Shown: piece by piece, positions 7,383 through 16,062 of the stretch
Layout of the letters: every line of letters begins with the position of its first letter
Position numbering within the stretch: the stretch's first letter is position 1
From: a bacterium
GTDB lineage: Bacteria > Patescibacteria > ABY1 > JACQRZ01
Assembly (NCBI GenBank): GCA_030688365.1
Contig: JAUYIE010000005.1
Coordinates: forward strand, 48,885-112,884
Direction: 5' to 3'
DNA: 64,000 bases
Notes under the pieces: generated by a model
Database searches by the model: none
What the model saw: only the letters and a program-made list of their open reading frames with translations
Told to the model about the DNA's origin: nothing
Made by a program: the position numbers and the translations under genes

Positions 7383-7946
7383 ATGAATAAACATTTCAAA
7401 AAAATCGCTAACTTCTACAAGAGACATCGTCGTATGCCCAGCTATAGCGAAATCATGAAAAGCACAGGCATCAAATCAAAAAACGCGGTGTTCAAGGTCA
7501 TAGAAAAGATGGTCACCGCTGGTCTTGTACAAAAAGATACCACAGGTAGGATTATCCCCCTTCCCGCACTTTTTTCTATCCGTGTGTTGGGAACCGTTAC
7601 CGCGGGATGGCCGTCCCCTGCCGAGGAAGAGTTGAGCGACACCATGAATATGGATGAATACCTTATTGACAACCGCGATGCGACCTACTTACTCAAAGTC
7701 AATGGAGATTCCATGATAGACGCAGGCATCATGCAAGGAGATATGGTGCTCGTAGAGCGAGGCGTCGCTCCTCATCATGGCGATATCGTGATTGCTGAAA
7801 TAGATCACGAGTGGACCATGAAATATTATCAAAAGAAAAACGGCGCGGTCTGGCTGGTGCCTGCAAACAAAAAATATACACCAATAAAAGCGCAAGAAGA
7901 GCTCAATATTGCCGCGATCGTCAAAGCAGTCGTACGAAAATACTAA
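7383..7946 (+). CDS. lexA: LexA-type SOS repressor (S24 autopeptidase)
   Basis: 187 residues. The N-terminal winged helix (about 1-58) has the LexA layout RRMPSYSEIMKSTGIKSKNAVFKVI. The autocleavage site is Ala74-Gly75 (TVTAGWPSPAEEEL). The catalytic dyad is Ser110 in NGDSMID and Lys147 in EWTMKYY. The C-terminal half looks more like UmuD than classical LexA. RecA filaments would stimulate self-cleavage and relieve repression. It is followed 11 bases later by a Y-family polymerase gene, so the unit serves as both repressor and SOS mutagenesis operon. The SOS box in its own promoter supports the LexA assignment over UmuD. Confidence 0.92.
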   Translation: MNKHFKKIANFYKRHRRMPSYSEIMKSTGIKSKNAVFKVIEKMVTAGLVQKDTTGRIIPLPALFSIRVLGTVTAGWPSPAEEELSDTMNMDEYLIDNRDATYLLKVNGDSMIDAGIMQGDMVLVERGVAPHHGDIVIAEIDHEWTMKYYQKKNGAVWLVPANKKYTPIKAQEELNIAAIVKAVVRKY

Positions 7947-7957
7947 TCTATCCTCCC

Positions 7958-9253
7958 ATGGCATCATTTTCTCGCGCTATTATTCATATTGACGGCGATG
8001 CATTTTTTGCCTCCTGCGAACAATCCCGTAATCCCGCGCTTGCCGGCAAACCAGTCATCACCGGCAAAGAACGTGGCATCGCATCTTCCATGAGCTATGA
8101 AGCCAAAGCAAAAGGCGTCACTCGTGCCATGCGTCTTTTTGAAATCAAACAACTCTGTCCTGATGCGGTCATCCTTCCTTCCGACTATGAAACCTACAGC
8201 ATCCTTTCAAAACGGTTCTTTGATATTGTGCGCAGGTATACCGCCGATGTGGAAGAATACAGCATTGACGAATGTTTTGCCGACTTGACAGGCCTTGATA
8301 CCGTACGCGGATGCTCATATGAAACTATCGTACAGGATATCCAACGCGTACTTTTTGATGAGCTAGGATTTACGTTTTCCATTGGCGTGGGCCCAAACAA
8401 ACTCATTGCAAAGATTGGCTCAAAATGGAAAAAACCGTTTGGCATCACCGTCATTTCCAAAGATATTATTGACCACCATCTCGCGTCTATACCCGTCGGA
8501 AAGATTTGGGGTATCGGACCACAGACCACGTCCTTGCTTGCCACACGAGGCATATTCACCGCACTTGAGTTTAAACAAAAATCAAAAGATTGGATCACTT
8601 ACCACCTTTCCAAACCGTTTTATGAATTATGGCTTGAGATGCATGGACTTTCTATCCTCCCCCTCAATATTAAAGAAAAAGAACGCTATGACTCCATTCA
8701 AAAAGTAAAAACATTTACTCCCCCATCATCTGATAAAAAATTTATATATGCGCAACTTTCAAAAAATATTGAAAGCGCGTGCATCAAAGTACGAAAATAC
8801 AATCTTGCTACTAAGGAAGTGTATTTTTTCCTCCGCACACAAGAGTTTCACGATGAATGGCAAAAGATAGTCCTCCCGCGCTACACTTCGTTTCCTCATG
8901 AGATCATCAAAGCATGTGAGGTGCCATTTAATCGTATATTTGACTGTCGCGCTCAATATCGTTCTACTGGTATCACTATGACAAAGCTCCTACAAAATCC
9001 GTATGCCCAACGTGATATGTTTGGGGAATATGTACAACAAGAAAAACTCGCACGCCTCTATGAAGGCGTGGATGCTATGAGAAAAAAATACGGTAAATAT
9101 ACAATATTGCTCGGTTCAAGTCTGATGGCAAAAAAATTTTCGCGACATCTGGGCGCGCGCGGTGACGCACCGGCACGAGCACATACACTTTTTAAAGGTG
9201 AGACCCAGCGCAAACGACTCAACATACCTATGTTTATGGGTAAAGTGAAGTGA
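7958..9253 (+). CDS. Y-family DNA polymerase (DinB/UmuC, Pol IV/V-like)
   Basis: 431 residues from ATG 7958, 11 bases after lexA. A longer reading frame runs back into lexA but is not expected to be used. Palm-domain metal ligands are in AIIHIDGDAFFASCEQ (Asp12) and VEEYSIDECFADLTG (Asp104, Glu105). The SMSYEAKAKGV finger segment and the helix-hairpin-helix IPVGKIWGIGPQTTSLLATRG are present, and the little-finger domain follows to about residue 360. The C-terminal tail (YEGVDAMRKKYGKYTILLGS) resembles UmuC. It performs translesion synthesis and is induced with lexA. Confidence 0.93.
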   Translation: MASFSRAIIHIDGDAFFASCEQSRNPALAGKPVITGKERGIASSMSYEAKAKGVTRAMRLFEIKQLCPDAVILPSDYETYSILSKRFFDIVRRYTADVEEYSIDECFADLTGLDTVRGCSYETIVQDIQRVLFDELGFTFSIGVGPNKLIAKIGSKWKKPFGITVISKDIIDHHLASIPVGKIWGIGPQTTSLLATRGIFTALEFKQKSKDWITYHLSKPFYELWLEMHGLSILPLNIKEKERYDSIQKVKTFTPPSSDKKFIYAQLSKNIESACIKVRKYNLATKEVYFFLRTQEFHDEWQKIVLPRYTSFPHEIIKACEVPFNRIFDCRAQYRSTGITMTKLLQNPYAQRDMFGEYVQQEKLARLYEGVDAMRKKYGKYTILLGSSLMAKKFSRHLGARGDAPARAHTLFKGETQRKRLNIPMFMGKVK

Positions 9254-9766
9254 TTAGTCACGTGCAAATACGATCGGTATTTCTAATGCATCGTCATGTT
9301 CCGGCAATCCGGATGGATTATCTTTGCGCAGGATGAGTGTCCCTGCATCACTATAGACATCCTTGTCCACAGTAAAAGTCAATGTGGTCTCAAATGGCAC
9401 GAACTCCGTAGTCATCCAATCTCCTTTTGCTTGCGCGATACTGTGCGCGATGATCTTACCATCCCAATCAATCAGCACGACGGGAAAACTTGCCTCAAAA
9501 AACCAAGAACCACGAGCTTTACCTTGCACTATCAACGGACTGCTGATGCTTTGCCCAGGACGAGGAGACGCAAGTTGAATAAGCTCATCGTTTGTTGTTT
9601 GGTCCATTTCCAAGACATGATCTTTCTCAATCGGAATGACCATTGAGACAGGATCAGTCGCTAGATGTTCTTCTGTTTCTCTGGTTGATATATAAATAAA
9701 AAAACCGAGACAGCAGAGTAATAAAAAACCACCAATAATCAAAATCATACGCATAGTTTTAGACAT
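9254..9766 (-). CDS. Membrane-anchored protein with Gmad2 immunoglobulin-like domain
   Basis: 170 residues. A single N-terminal hydrophobic segment (MILIIGGFLLLCCLGFFIYI, about 7-26) contains a double Cys but no convincing lipobox. The extracytoplasmic part, about residues 65-168, matches the Gmad2 domain: SPRPGQSISSPLIVQGKARG, WFFEASFPVVLIDWDGK, GDWMTTEFVPFETTLTF and the NPSGLPEHDDALEIPI end. Gmad2 is a beta-sandwich found in surface proteins of Firmicutes and CPR, with no catalytic role known. Its stop codon directly abuts that of the convergent polymerase gene. Confidence 0.85.
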   Translation of the reverse strand: MSKTMRMILIIGGFLLLCCLGFFIYISTRETEEHLATDPVSMVIPIEKDHVLEMDQTTNDELIQLASPRPGQSISSPLIVQGKARGSWFFEASFPVVLIDWDGKIIAHSIAQAKGDWMTTEFVPFETTLTFTVDKDVYSDAGTLILRKDNPSGLPEHDDALEIPIVFARD

Positions 9767-9797
9767 ATATCACCACTGTACTCCTCGTAAGCAATTT

Positions 9798-10281
9798 TGT
9801 ATAGAACTGTGTTTATTCATCTTCCTGTGGGCAATTGCGGAGAACCAAAGAGATACTAGGTGGGGAGATAATTGGTTTGAGCCGACTCCGCAAGGGAAAT
9901 TCATGTTTCAAGTGGCGTTTGGGCAGAGTAAATATTTTTCAGATAGTCTTGTTGAAAATGTAAAACGGAGCTCGGTCTTGTAAAAAGAAAGTGGGAACAT
10001 GAGGCAATTTCTTCAAGAGGAGACGTTGTTCAAAATCTTAAAGTTAATATTAAAGAGACAGGTACTCTATTCTTCTATCAAATACCAAATATCAATATTT
10101 CATTCTATCCCTATCAACAGGGTTACCAAAACAGCAAAATGGACAAAGACAAAACCCTTTCAATACATTGGGGTGAACTCTGGGATTTTACAAGGGAAAC
10201 AAAGGCGGATTTTGAATGCAGGGGCGGGGCGTACGCGCCAGATGGCGCGATGGATTTTGAAAAAAATAATCTTGTAACTCT
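9798..10281 (+). pseudogene. Broken gene of unknown family (frameshifted, no start)
   Basis: No intact gene lies between 9767 and the tRNA. One plus-strand frame reads on without a proper start from before 9798. It has a signal-like stretch (LCLFIFLWAIAENQ) and then GDNWFEPTPQGKFMFQVAFG up to a TAA at 9981. The coding sense continues in another frame from 9956 (KWEHEAISSRGDVVQNLKVN, then ETGTLFFYQIPNISISFYPY) until it meets the tRNA gene. The two segments look like one exported beta-rich protein broken by a one-base shift in an A-rich tract. The family is not recognised. Confidence 0.4.
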
Positions 10282-10356
10282 TGGTAGTCCCACGGGGAAT
10301 CGAACCCCGATTTGGTCCGTGAGAGGGACCCGTCCTAACCGTTAGACGATGGGACC
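10282..10356 (-). tRNA. tRNA-Glu (anticodon CTC)
   Basis: 75 bases including an encoded 3' CCA. Acceptor stem GGTCCCA/TGGGACT (G1:U72 wobble), D-arm GTCTAACGGTTAGGAC, anticodon stem GGTCC/GGACC around loop CTCTCAC (anticodon CTC, decoding GAG), and T-arm CGGGG-TTCGATT-CCCCG. It lies just upstream of, or beyond, the murF stop on the same strand, so it may be cotranscribed with the end of the mraZ-murF cluster. Confidence 0.96.
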
Positions 10357-10361
10357 ATGTG

Positions 10362-11654
10362 TTATGACCACTCTGCGCTTTGTCGTACGAGAAGCTCACC
10401 TGCACGAAGTGGCTCGGCCATGATTTCCTTTGTGATGCGTTCCATGCGCATACCTTGCGACCCTTTTATCAAGACTACATCACCTTTACGCATAAGATTT
10501 TGTACATTTTTTTGCGCATCAATTGACGTATCAAACCACGAGATAGCGCTTTTGTCAACGCCTGCCTTTTCTGCTGATTGGGCAATCATACGTCCTCCCA
10601 CACCGACAGTCACCAGCAAATCGATTCCCAGAGATGCCACCATGCGTCCCACTTCTTTATGCGCCCCGTCAGTCAAAGAACCAAGCTCAAGCATGTCGCC
10701 TAGCACCGCAATCTTTCGTGCAGTGGCAACCAAGCGAAACCCCGCCAATGTTTCCAATGCGACATTCATCGCCAACGGTGATGCGTTGTACGTATCATCT
10801 ATCACCAATGTACGCTTGATTCCCGGTAGTACATTCATCCTTCCTTGCGGACAGGAATACTCTCGCAATGCGAGTGCCGATTCCGTCAAGGAGAGATCAT
10901 ACACGATACCGACACATACAGCGGTAGCGACTGCATAGACATGTTGCATGCCAATCATATCAGTAAGCTCTACATCGGCCTCTTGATCCTTATATAACAA
11001 CTTCACCACCATGCCGATCAACTGTCGATCGTCAGGATCAAACTCTGTATGTTGATGCACATGCGCGATGCGTACGTCCGCACGGTTTGCGGTTCCAAAT
11101 GTCATAACGCGCGCTTTTGTTTTTTCAACTAACGACATGACACGCGCGTCGTCGGCGTTTAAAATAGCCCACGATTGCAATTGATGCATATTGCGAATCA
11201 ATGTTCCTTTTTCCTCCACCACTGCTTCCAGTGATCCAAATTTTTCCAGATGAGCCGGCGCTATGGTCGTGATCACACTGACTTTTGGTGTCGCGATGTC
11301 CATCAGATACGCGATATCGCCGGGCTTATCAGCACCCATTTCTAAAATCAGCATCCATGGATAATTTTTTGCATAATGAAACAGTAATCCCAGTCCTTTC
11401 CACAAAAGTAATAACCACCCACCGATAGAACGCCCCGCGCTTTGTGAACCCAATACCACCAGTGGTAATCCTATTTCATTGTTATAGTTCTTCACCGACG
11501 CGCGCACCAAATAGTTTGTTTTCAACACAGTAAAAATTGCTTCTTTCGCCAACGTTTTACCAACACTGCCGGTAATACCAATGATCTCGGGCTTATATTT
11601 TCGTAATACGGCCCGAGCAAGGTTATAGAGCAATTGTTGGATAATAGTTTTCAT
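10362..11654 (-). CDS. murF: UDP-N-acetylmuramoyl-tripeptide--D-alanyl-D-alanine ligase
   Basis: 430 residues. The ATP-binding loop is IIGITGSVGKTLAKEA (residues 24-39). The Mur ligase central domain has NYNNEIGLPL, ILEMGADKPGDIAYLMDI and TTIAPAHLEKFGSLE, and the C-terminal domain begins with LVIDDTYNASPLAM and KIAVLGDMLELG. These features point to MurF rather than MurC, D or E. MurF adds D-Ala-D-Ala to UDP-MurNAc-tripeptide in the cytoplasm. The start lies 3 bases after the ftsI stop. The Thr normally following the P-loop Lys-Thr is Leu here, which is minor. The shorter N-terminal domain lacks a typical UDP-substrate lobe. Confidence 0.94.
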   Translation of the reverse strand: MKTIIQQLLYNLARAVLRKYKPEIIGITGSVGKTLAKEAIFTVLKTNYLVRASVKNYNNEIGLPLVVLGSQSAGRSIGGWLLLLWKGLGLLFHYAKNYPWMLILEMGADKPGDIAYLMDIATPKVSVITTIAPAHLEKFGSLEAVVEEKGTLIRNMHQLQSWAILNADDARVMSLVEKTKARVMTFGTANRADVRIAHVHQHTEFDPDDRQLIGMVVKLLYKDQEADVELTDMIGMQHVYAVATAVCVGIVYDLSLTESALALREYSCPQGRMNVLPGIKRTLVIDDTYNASPLAMNVALETLAGFRLVATARKIAVLGDMLELGSLTDGAHKEVGRMVASLGIDLLVTVGVGGRMIAQSAEKAGVDKSAISWFDTSIDAQKNVQNLMRKGDVVLIKGSQGMRMERITKEIMAEPLRAGELLVRQSAEWS

Positions 11655-11657
11655 CGG

Positions 11658-13460
11658 TTATTTGATCTTATGAGAAGCCGCGCTCGTGCGATCATAGGGT
11701 ACTTCATAATATGTAAGTAAAAATTTTGCCAAATCGCCAAACAATGGAGCGGCCGAACTTTCCGCCCACGTCACATCTCGTGGACGATCTATTTTTACTA
11801 ACATCGCAAATCGCGGATTGTTGACTGGCGCATATCCGGCAAATGAACCAATAGTGACGCCTGACTGATATCCTTGCCCATCTTCACGTGGGACTTCCGC
11901 TGTCCCTGTCTTTCCCGCCACATAATAATTTTTTACTCCTGCTTGTGTACCATGTCCTTTTTCCACGACATTTACCAACATACCTCCCACCAATGCCGCG
12001 GTACGAGACGACACAACTCTTCCACTACATACACCGTTATCTGCTTTTTCTTTACACATTTCCTTTGGTTGAGTTTTGACTTTTGTTCCGTCTGGTTTTA
12101 TCACCTCATCAACGATATATGGTTGCATCATAACGCCTCCATTTGCAAGCATTGCAAATGCGTTTGTGATTTGCAACGGTGTCATAGTGATACCTTGACC
12201 AAATGATGCAGTGGCCAAGTAAATTTCCTGCTTTTCGTTCAAAGTAGATATATTTCCACCCACTTCCGTATCCAACTCAATACCACTGGGTACGCCAAAT
12301 CCAAAAGATTTAAGATACTTTTTAAAATCATCAAGTCCGACAGATTTTGCAACAAATGCTGCACCTGTATTGAGTGACTTATCAAGCACATCAGTCATTG
12401 TTTGAATCCCGTTTGCTTTCCTATCAGAGTTACGAATCGTATATTTTCCGAACACCAACTCACCAGTATCATTGTAGGTAGTATCGGGACTGACTTTATC
12501 TGTATCAATACCGATAGCCATGGTAATAGGTTTAAAAATAGAACCCGGCTCGTAGGGGGTAAAGATGGCAGGGTTGGTGAGTGTAGTTAACGGGACTTTA
12601 CCGTATTCACTTGGTTTAAAATCCGGAGTGCTACACATGGCAATAATAGCACCAGTCTTTGGATCCATAATCACAACGGTTCCCCCGTCCGCACCATGCT
12701 GTGTCACCCACGTATGAAGTCGCGCGCATACAGTAGTTTGCACTGTCCGGTCTATCGTCAACACCAAACTACTCCCGTCTACTGCCTCGGTTACATGTTT
12801 TTTACCAATGGGAATCAATGCCCCCACGACATCAGACTCAAACTGTAATGATCCTTCTCGTCCTTTTAAAATGTCGTTGTAATATCCCTCCAACCCATAT
12901 TTGCCGGTCGCAGTATCTCCTTTACTTACATAACCAAACAGTTGCCCGCCCAAATCAGGTTCCGGATAAAAACGATATGTCTCGTTAGTATAATATAATC
13001 CCGTCAAACCCAATGCTTTGACTTGATCTGTTTGTTCATCAGTAACTTTCCTTTTTATAATCACGTATGGGTCATCTGACCGAGAGAGTTTCTCTTTCAA
13101 ATCATCAACATCCAACTGTAAAATGGATGCTAGAGTGTTTGCCATACCTTCTGGATCCGAAATAATACGCGGATTTGCGCTGATGAGATTATATTGCCGA
13201 TTGGTCACCGCGGGAAATAATTTTTCCCCTGCTACCTCCATAAGATACGGTTGATCGGAGTTTTCCGCTCCTCGTTCTCTTAAATAAATATCGCCTCTAT
13301 TAGGATACAACTTTTGAAAAAAGATATGTTCATTATCTGCCAACGCTTTGTACTCGGTATAGCTCAACACCTGCAAATTAAAAAGTCGCAAACACAGAAG
13401 TGATGCGATCACGAGAACAAAGCCTCTAAATAAGGTCATTCTATCAAAAGAAAACTTCAT
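11658..13460 (-). CDS. ftsI: Class B penicillin-binding protein (FtsI/PBP2B-like transpeptidase)
   Basis: 600 residues. An N-terminal membrane anchor (about 10-30) is followed by the PBP dimerisation domain (about 45-215) and the transpeptidase domain. The catalytic motifs are Ser307-x-x-Lys310 in PGSIFKP, Ser362-Leu-Asn364 in KSLNTGA, and Lys517-Thr-Gly in VAGKTGTAEVP. It cross-links septal peptidoglycan with FtsL and the divisome. Its position in the mraZ-rsmH-ftsL-ftsI-murF order is the classical division and cell wall cluster. No PASTA domains are present. Confidence 0.96.
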   Translation of the reverse strand: MKFSFDRMTLFRGFVLVIASLLCLRLFNLQVLSYTEYKALADNEHIFFQKLYPNRGDIYLRERGAENSDQPYLMEVAGEKLFPAVTNRQYNLISANPRIISDPEGMANTLASILQLDVDDLKEKLSRSDDPYVIIKRKVTDEQTDQVKALGLTGLYYTNETYRFYPEPDLGGQLFGYVSKGDTATGKYGLEGYYNDILKGREGSLQFESDVVGALIPIGKKHVTEAVDGSSLVLTIDRTVQTTVCARLHTWVTQHGADGGTVVIMDPKTGAIIAMCSTPDFKPSEYGKVPLTTLTNPAIFTPYEPGSIFKPITMAIGIDTDKVSPDTTYNDTGELVFGKYTIRNSDRKANGIQTMTDVLDKSLNTGAAFVAKSVGLDDFKKYLKSFGFGVPSGIELDTEVGGNISTLNEKQEIYLATASFGQGITMTPLQITNAFAMLANGGVMMQPYIVDEVIKPDGTKVKTQPKEMCKEKADNGVCSGRVVSSRTAALVGGMLVNVVEKGHGTQAGVKNYYVAGKTGTAEVPREDGQGYQSGVTIGSFAGYAPVNNPRFAMLVKIDRPRDVTWAESSAAPLFGDLAKFLLTYYEVPYDRTSAASHKIK

Positions 13461-13468
13461 AAATTGGC

Positions 13469-13831
13469 TTAACGAGCAGAAGCGACGGGTTGATCAGTTG
13501 ATATAAAATCAAGTGTTGATGTAGAAACCAATTTCATACTATCCATACGCTGACGTAAGGTTGCCATAGATTGCTTTTCAATGGCGCTTAACTGTAGTTT
13601 TTCATTATTTTGCGTCAAAGTATCCACGGTGCGTTGCAATTCTTTTATGCGATATCCTTTCGTTGATAAACTGTTTATCTGCACGAGATACACTATGCCA
13701 AGTACAGCGCTTGTCAACAGAAACATTGCATTAAGACGCTTAAGTTTTTCCCGCGAAAGAGCTGCTTTGTGCAGACTCACAATCGTGGTGGTGATTTGTC
13801 GAGCTTTTATTTTATAAAACGAATGTGACAT
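13469..13831 (-). CDS. ftsL: FtsL-like division protein
   Basis: 120 residues with a basic cytoplasmic N-terminus, one membrane segment (about 37-55, AMFLLTSAVLGIVYLVQIN) and an extracytoplasmic coiled coil of about 40 residues (IKELQRTVDTLTQNNEKLQ). Sequence similarity to FtsL is weak, as is usual. The call rests on topology and on position directly between rsmH and ftsI. FtsL activates septal peptidoglycan synthesis together with FtsB and FtsQ, which are not visible here. Confidence 0.8.
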   Translation of the reverse strand: MSHSFYKIKARQITTTIVSLHKAALSREKLKRLNAMFLLTSAVLGIVYLVQINSLSTKGYRIKELQRTVDTLTQNNEKLQLSAIEKQSMATLRQRMDSMKLVSTSTLDFISTDQPVASAR

Positions 13832-13870
13832 TGCATGGGTATTTAGTATTTGAATTTTCGCTACGTCCAG

Positions 13871-14749
13871 CTATTTCCACTCTACTGCGCGAAGTTTTGC
13901 GCTCCGTGAGGGTGGATTGGCGAGGATCTCTTCTCGCGTTGGCGGTACCACCTTTTTTGTTAAAACAGTCGCAAACCCGTCCTTCCCCCACTGCCTGAAC
14001 ACATTTTTTACAATGCGATCTTCCAGTGAATGAAACGTGATGACGACGATCCGGCTTCCGGTGTGTAACAGCGTCGCAAGACTTTCCAACGAAGACTGCA
14101 ATACACCCAGCTCATCATTGACGACGATACGCAACGCCTGAAACGTCTGCGTCGCCGGATGAAACTTCCCTCGTCTGGGCAATATCGTTTCAATGACATT
14201 GACCAGATCAAACGTCGTCTCAAACCTCTTTTTGCGCCGTGCTTGCACGATAGCTTTCGCGATACGTCGCGATGCTTGGTCTTGCCCATATTGAAATATC
14301 GCATCAGCTATGTCTTTTTCTTTCCAGCTGTTGACGATATCCATGGCCATCAGATCTTGTTTCGGATCAAAACGCATATCAAGTGGCTCATTCTCTTGGA
14401 ACGAAAACCCTCGACCGCTTTGACGAAGCAGGTCCATTGAAAGACCCAGATCGTAGAGAACGCCGTCTACCTGACCAAACCCATGCAAGGTAGCCAAGGA
14501 AACAACATCTCTAAAATTGCCCTGTACAAGCACTGCTCGCTTCCCATATTTCTTGAGTCGCGTCTGTGCCTGCACTATCGCATCTGGACTGGCATCAATC
14601 CCAAGGACTCTTCCTTTAGGACCGTTGCATGTCAAAATGCTTTCCGTATGCCCCGCTCCACCGAGCGTGCAATCTATATACGTTCCATTTGAAAGAACTC
14701 GCAAGTACTCAAGCACTTCTTGTGGCATGACCGACCGATGAGTCGTCAT
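13871..14749 (-). CDS. rsmH: 16S rRNA m4C1402 methyltransferase RsmH
   Basis: 292 residues, close to the family's 300-315. It opens with THRSVMPQEVLEYL and IDCTLGGAGHTESIL, the SAM-binding loop. It continues with VLGIDASPDAIVQA, the LYDLGLSMDLLRQSGRGFSF signature, and the C-terminal VITFHSLEDRIVKN and PSRSAKLRAVEW. RsmH methylates N4 of C1402 in the ribosomal P site. The ATG overlaps the mraZ stop (ATGA), indicating translational coupling. Confidence 0.97.
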   Translation of the reverse strand: MTTHRSVMPQEVLEYLRVLSNGTYIDCTLGGAGHTESILTCNGPKGRVLGIDASPDAIVQAQTRLKKYGKRAVLVQGNFRDVVSLATLHGFGQVDGVLYDLGLSMDLLRQSGRGFSFQENEPLDMRFDPKQDLMAMDIVNSWKEKDIADAIFQYGQDQASRRIAKAIVQARRKKRFETTFDLVNVIETILPRRGKFHPATQTFQALRIVVNDELGVLQSSLESLATLLHTGSRIVVITFHSLEDRIVKNVFRQWGKDGFATVLTKKVVPPTREEILANPPSRSAKLRAVEWK

Positions 14750-15177
14750 ACTCCCAGCTGTCCCAACTGTTCAGCAATCTCCCCGCTCTGCTTTTCCGTC
14801 TTGGACTTATATGTTTGCCACACTTCCTCAGACCATACTTCGATGCGGTTATAGAGTCCCGCAACGACGACTTTCTTCCCGAGATGTGCGTATGCTCGGA
14901 GATAGTCTGGCAAAATAATTCGACCTTGTTTATCCAACGACACATCCATCGCACCCGCAAGCATGAGCCGGGCAAATGCACGTGTATTGGCTTGAGTGAT
15001 AGAAAGATTGGACAGCTTCTCTGCCAACTTTTCCCATTCTTTCACGGTATACAGAACAAGACAGTCATCCAAACCCTTGGTAACCACCGCACCTTTGGTA
15101 AGTTCCTTACGGTACTTGACTGGTACGGCCATCCGCCCCTTTTCATCCACCGAGTGGTTGTATTGCCCTATAAACAT
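14746..15177 (-). CDS. mraZ: Transcriptional regulator MraZ
   Basis: 143 residues with two AbrB-like SpoVT domains, each with the conserved D-x-K-G-R turn: HSVDEKGRMAVPVKYRKEL near the N-terminus and SLDKQGRIILPDYLRAYA near residue 84. MraZ is the first gene of the division and wall cluster. In well-studied species it binds direct GTGGG-type repeats in its own promoter. Such repeats are present at 15341-15370, so autoregulation of the cluster is likely. Confidence 0.97.
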   Translation of the reverse strand: MFIGQYNHSVDEKGRMAVPVKYRKELTKGAVVTKGLDDCLVLYTVKEWEKLAEKLSNLSITQANTRAFARLMLAGAMDVSLDKQGRIILPDYLRAYAHLGKKVVVAGLYNRIEVWSEEVWQTYKSKTEKQSGEIAEQLGQLGV

Positions 15178-15340
15178 AATTAGGAGAGAAACTGGCTTAA
15201 TACAACGGTTACGTAGCTAAGCACTACGTCCTTTGAGTGGACTAAAGAAAAGGCGAACTGCAACATAGAAACGCCGACCTTTATGCATTATTGAGGTTTC
15301 TCGTGGTTTTTATGGTGAACTATCCCCTGATACACCGGAC

Positions 15341-15385
15341 TTATCCCCACTTTTTCCCACTTTTCACCTCATGTTTGGTATTATA
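15341..15385 (-). promoter_or_regulatory. mraZ promoter -10 box and MraZ operator repeats
   Basis: On the minus strand a TATAAT (15380-15385) is followed by direct repeats with a 10-base period: a weak GGTGA (15364-15368), TGGGA (15355-15359) and TGGGG (15345-15349). Repeats of TGGG at one helical turn are the known MraZ binding pattern. The -35 region is weak. About 165 bases separate the last repeat from the mraZ ATG. The rest of 15178-15496 holds no gene that I can support. Confidence 0.7.
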
Positions 15386-15496
15386 CACCACTTCAAGAAG
15401 TTTTTCTAGGTATTTATGCACAGGGGCACATAATTATTTTTTGGAAAAGAAAAAAAGCATTCCGGAGAAAGCTTCTAAATTCATATACTTCATTGA

Positions 15497-16015
15497 TTAT
15501 AAAAAACCTACCTGTTTTTCATTTACTACCACAAACTTGTCGTATTGGTTATAAAGTACATTGTATTTAGTGCATATCAGGCCCATTCTCCAATCAGACT
15601 TAACTATGCACACGCACACCAAAGGCGGTTTATGCAATGTTTGTTCCAGACAAATAAGCATCTTACCTTGGCATTTACCAAAATGCATCTTCAAAAACAA
15701 GAGAAACTCACTAATTGTTGCCGGACGAATCTTGGTCTGATCTATCATTTTCAAAACCGAACCAGGCAATAACTCGAATCCTGTATGTGCCCATGACATT
15801 TCCAATGCACTCCATTCTATTACTCTCTGCCGAGAAAATATCTTGGACGTAATCCACTTTGGAATGTCCATACCCATCATTCTCAAGTCGTTCAGTAATA
15901 AATCTACTGTTACCACCCTTTCAATAAGGATGATATCATACCATTTTTTAATTTTTACCATCTGTGTGTCTAGACTCACCTGCCACCTCACTTCTCTCAC
16001 AAAATACCTTATCAA
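15497..16015 (-). CDS. Hypothetical protein
   Basis: 172 residues with no recognised domain, no signal peptide and no membrane segment. An internal Met at codon 19 (MVKIKKWYDII) is an alternative start. The reading frame is uninterrupted and its amino acid composition is protein-like (Trp, Ile and Cys in hydrophobic patches). It is an orphan between mraZ and a NUDIX gene at the edge of an accessory region, so it may be a horizontally acquired gene or a spurious frame. Confidence 0.5.
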   Translation of the reverse strand: MIRYFVREVRWQVSLDTQMVKIKKWYDIILIERVVTVDLLLNDLRMMGMDIPKWITSKIFSRQRVIEWSALEMSWAHTGFELLPGSVLKMIDQTKIRPATISEFLLFLKMHFGKCQGKMLICLEQTLHKPPLVCVCIVKSDWRMGLICTKYNVLYNQYDKFVVVNEKQVGFL

Positions 16016-16062
16016 GAAGAATACGAGATTGCACGAGCCAGGTCAAGTAGCTGTCTATAAAT

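Noticed and set aside
7811..7957. N-terminal extension of the Y-family polymerase
   Set aside because: Lies inside lexA in another frame and lacks homology; the ATG at 7958 directly precedes the conserved palm motif.
10139..10345. 68-codon plus-strand ORF with ATG at 10139
   Set aside because: It runs through the tRNA-Glu gene; only the upstream part looks like decayed coding sequence.
15291..15554. 87-codon plus-strand ORF in the mraZ leader
   Set aside because: Overlaps the MraZ boxes and promoter on the other strand; no ribosome binding site; atypical composition.
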